The notes under the pieces were generated by a model. That model did not search any database. It saw only the letters and a program-made list of their open reading frames with translations, and was not told the origin of the DNA. From assembly GCA_014378185.1 (NCBI GenBank), contig JACMOE010000529.1, forward strand, positions 1 through 6,953: 6,953 nt of DNA, given 5' to 3'. Both the position numbers and the translations under genes were made by a program. This stretch comes from Gemmatimonadaceae bacterium (lineage in GTDB: Bacteria; Gemmatimonadota; Gemmatimonadetes; Gemmatimonadales; Gemmatimonadaceae). Of the stretch, positions 5,972 to 6,953 are shown piece after piece (within the stretch, counting starts at the first letter, position 1; the number at the start of each line of letters is the position of its first letter).

Positions 5972-6652
5972 TTACCTCTCGCTCGTGTCCGGATAGCAGT
6001 CCGTCTCGACGGCCGGATCGCAGGAGCGTCCGGACGACGTGAGGTAACCCGTGAAGTGCTTGATGTGTCGCATGGAGACGCCGCTCTTCGTGTCGACGAA
6101 CGTGCGCACCGATGGATCACCCGCCGCGTCGTTCACGCCATTTGCGCCGACCGCAGGCGCCCAGAGGATCGAATACTTGGAAATGTCGGTCACCCCAATG
6201 ACGCTTGGCGTATACATGTAGATGTACACCCACTGCTTCTCGTCGGTCGACGGGACAAAGCGCAGCGACGGGGAAAAGTCCACCCACGTGCCGAGCTTCG
6301 CCGTGCGAACCTTCGCATGGATGCGTAGCGCGCCCTTCAACGCAACGCACGGGGCGTCCCACGTGCCGGGACCATAGCTGCTCACCGAGGGGTCGCAAAT
6401 GCTGCGAGCCGGAAAGACAATCGCATGATTGCCGAGCATGAACACGCCACCGTTGGGCGTGACGGTGAAATCGACGTCGTCAGAAGCCTCGGCCTTTCCA
6501 CCCAGGCTCAACTGCGGGCTGCCTGCGGGCGCGAGCATCATGGAAACCGGACCAGTCGAGGAAGCCTGAGGGGCCGACACACTCTCTTGGCAGCCGGCAA
6601 CAGCCAGCATCGTGACCAGGGTGCTCACTGTCTTCCAATTGAAACTACGCAT
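5972..6652 (-). CDS. putative secreted lipoprotein, Gemmatimonadota-type
   Basis: I start this at ATG 6652, which gives a standard lipoprotein signal peptide: MRSFNWK, a hydrophobic core, then the lipobox LAVAGC with Cys21 as the lipidated residue. The frame is open to 6700, but the extra 16 residues would precede the signal peptide. The mature part is 206 residues. After a Ser/Ala/Pro-rich linker (about 22-56) comes a beta-rich domain with VTPNGGVFMLGNHAIVFPAR (64-83), SICDPSVSSYGPGTWDAPC (84-102), VDFSPSLRFVPS (124-135), WVYIYMY (141-147) and RHIKHFTGYLTSSG (195-208). Cys 86, 102, 211 and 219 could form two disulfides, fitting export. The FPA...HF[ST]GY pattern recalls ZU5-like domains and is a layout I associate with Gemmatimonadota exported proteins, from memory. 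Function is unknown; a surface or periplasmic structural or binding role is plausible. It has its own promoter and terminator. Confidence 0.85.
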   Translation of the reverse strand: MRSFNWKTVSTLVTMLAVAGCQESVSAPQASSTGPVSMMLAPAGSPQLSLGGKAEASDDVDFTVTPNGGVFMLGNHAIVFPARSICDPSVSSYGPGTWDAPCVALKGALRIHAKVRTAKLGTWVDFSPSLRFVPSTDEKQWVYIYMYTPSVIGVTDISKYSILWAPAVGANGVNDAAGDPSVRTFVDTKSGVSMRHIKHFTGYLTSSGRSCDPAVETDCYPDTSER

Positions 6653-6734
6653 CGAGTTTACCGGGATGAGGCAGGTGCGGACAACGCTGATCGCATACAT
6701 CGGAGGCCAGCCGCGATACCATGGAGACTACGGA

Positions 6735-6755
6735 GACGGGCGGACTCCACCCGTC
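6735..6755 (-). repeat. leader hairpin between the lipoprotein promoter and its start codon
   Basis: In the minus-strand transcript GACGGGTGG and CCGCCCGTC form a 9-bp stem (one G-U pair) with a 3-nt loop, about 80 nt before ATG 6652. The plus strand would have a C-A mismatch, so the fold favours the lipoprotein mRNA. No T-run follows, so it is a 5' UTR structure rather than a clear attenuator. It could also be the 3' end structure of the gene entering from the right. Confidence 0.5.
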
Positions 6756-6778
6756 CCGCGCGTCACGCAGGTCTATGG

Positions 6779-6806
6779 AGTATAACCGTCAAATAGAATC
6801 GGTCAA
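6779..6806 (-). promoter_or_regulatory. sigma70-type promoter for the lipoprotein gene
   Basis: The -35 box TTGACC (6806-6801), a 16-nt spacer and the -10 box TATACT (6784-6779) each match the consensus at five of six positions. Transcription would begin near 6772, leaving a leader of about 120 nt. This is the best promoter in the window. Confidence 0.6.
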
Positions 6807-6824
6807 TAGGGGATTAACTGTCAA
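6783..6824 (-). repeat. three TTGAC-type direct repeats over the lipoprotein promoter
   Basis: TTGACAGTTA (6824-6815), TTGACCGATT (6806-6797) and TTGACGGTTA (6792-6783) lie in the same orientation, with start-to-start distances of 18 and 14 nt. The middle copy contains the -35 box. The first overlaps the end of the upstream gene. They may be regulator binding sites or chance promoter-like words. Confidence 0.45.
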
Positions 6825-6953
6825 GCAATAAGGCATCGAACCGTTTCTTCATTTTCGGGGTGCTGAGCACCTCCCGGTGCAGCGCATACCGGTCTACAGC
6901 GGACTGAACCATTTCAGAAGCGTGTGGGCGCAGCGCGAGGCCGAATTCCGCGA
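6814..6953 (-). CDS. 3' end of an unidentified gene entering from the right edge
   Basis: A minus-strand frame is open from the window edge to TAA 6816-6814 and gives 45 residues, ending with MKKRFDALLLDS. The segment reads like a genuine charged, helical C-terminus (for example RPHASEMVQSAVDRYALHRE, then VLSTPKMKKRF), and the frame has no stop until a normal end. The stop is followed at once by the lipoprotein promoter, as expected at a gene end. Codon and base use are somewhat less GC-rich than the neighbours (TTA TTG CTT near the end). I do not recognise the family, and the start lies outside the window. Confidence 0.55.
   Translation of the reverse strand, partial: AEFGLALRPHASEMVQSAVDRYALHREVLSTPKMKKRFDALLLDS

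Noticed and set aside
6653..6700. Longer form of the lipoprotein from 6700
   Set aside because: It would put 16 residues, including another Cys, ahead of a complete signal peptide. The 6652 start gives a textbook lipoprotein leader.
1..6953. CRISPR arrays, tRNA or rRNA genes, insertion sequences, toxin-antitoxin or defence modules
   Set aside because: I looked for regular repeats, cloverleaf-like stems, transposase motifs and small overlapping gene pairs and saw none. The compact same-strand layout is that of ordinary chromosome.

Overview
The window is a GC-rich (roughly two-thirds G+C by eye), densely coded bacterial chromosome segment. Every gene I can support lies on the minus strand, so transcription runs right to left. 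The best guess for the source is a Gemmatimonadota (Gemmatimonas-like) bacterium. This rests on composition, on the style of the divergent EF-G, and on a small secreted lipoprotein of a type I associate with that phylum. It is an inference, not a demonstrated assignment.

In transcription order (right to left): (1) 6814-6953, the last 45 codons of an unidentified gene entering from the right edge. (2) 6653-6813, an intergenic region with a good sigma70-type promoter, three copies of a TTGAC-type repeat and a leader hairpin. (3) 5972-6652, a lipoprotein of 226 aa, followed by a strong hairpin terminator at 5919-5951. (4) 5372-5872, a four-helix membrane protein of 166 aa starting at GTG. (5) 4625-5170, an unidentified soluble acidic protein of 181 aa with a strong Shine-Dalgarno, followed by a perfect 13-bp stem terminator at 4561-4590. 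(6) 2235-4343, an elongation factor G paralogue of 702 aa with altered GTPase motifs. (7) A pantothenate cluster: a DUF2520/Rossmann-fold protein (1363-2136), panC (509-1366) and the first 170 codons of panB (1-512), cut by the left edge.

The pantothenate genes are the clearest functional unit. The DUF2520 gene and panC overlap by GTGA, and panC and panB overlap by ATGA, so the three are probably translated in a coupled way. PanB makes ketopantoate and PanC condenses pantoate with beta-alanine. The step between them, ketopantoate reduction, normally belongs to PanE, which is not visible here. The NAD(P)-binding DUF2520 protein is therefore a reasonable candidate for that step. The EF-G paralogue has Phe in place of the catalytic His, Ser in place of the switch I Thr, and TMMD in place of the NKxD guanine motif. 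It is therefore probably a specialised factor rather than the housekeeping translocase.

I saw no RNA genes, CRISPR arrays, insertion sequences or defence systems. The window looks like ordinary core chromosome with a few poorly characterised genes and some interesting non-coding structure.
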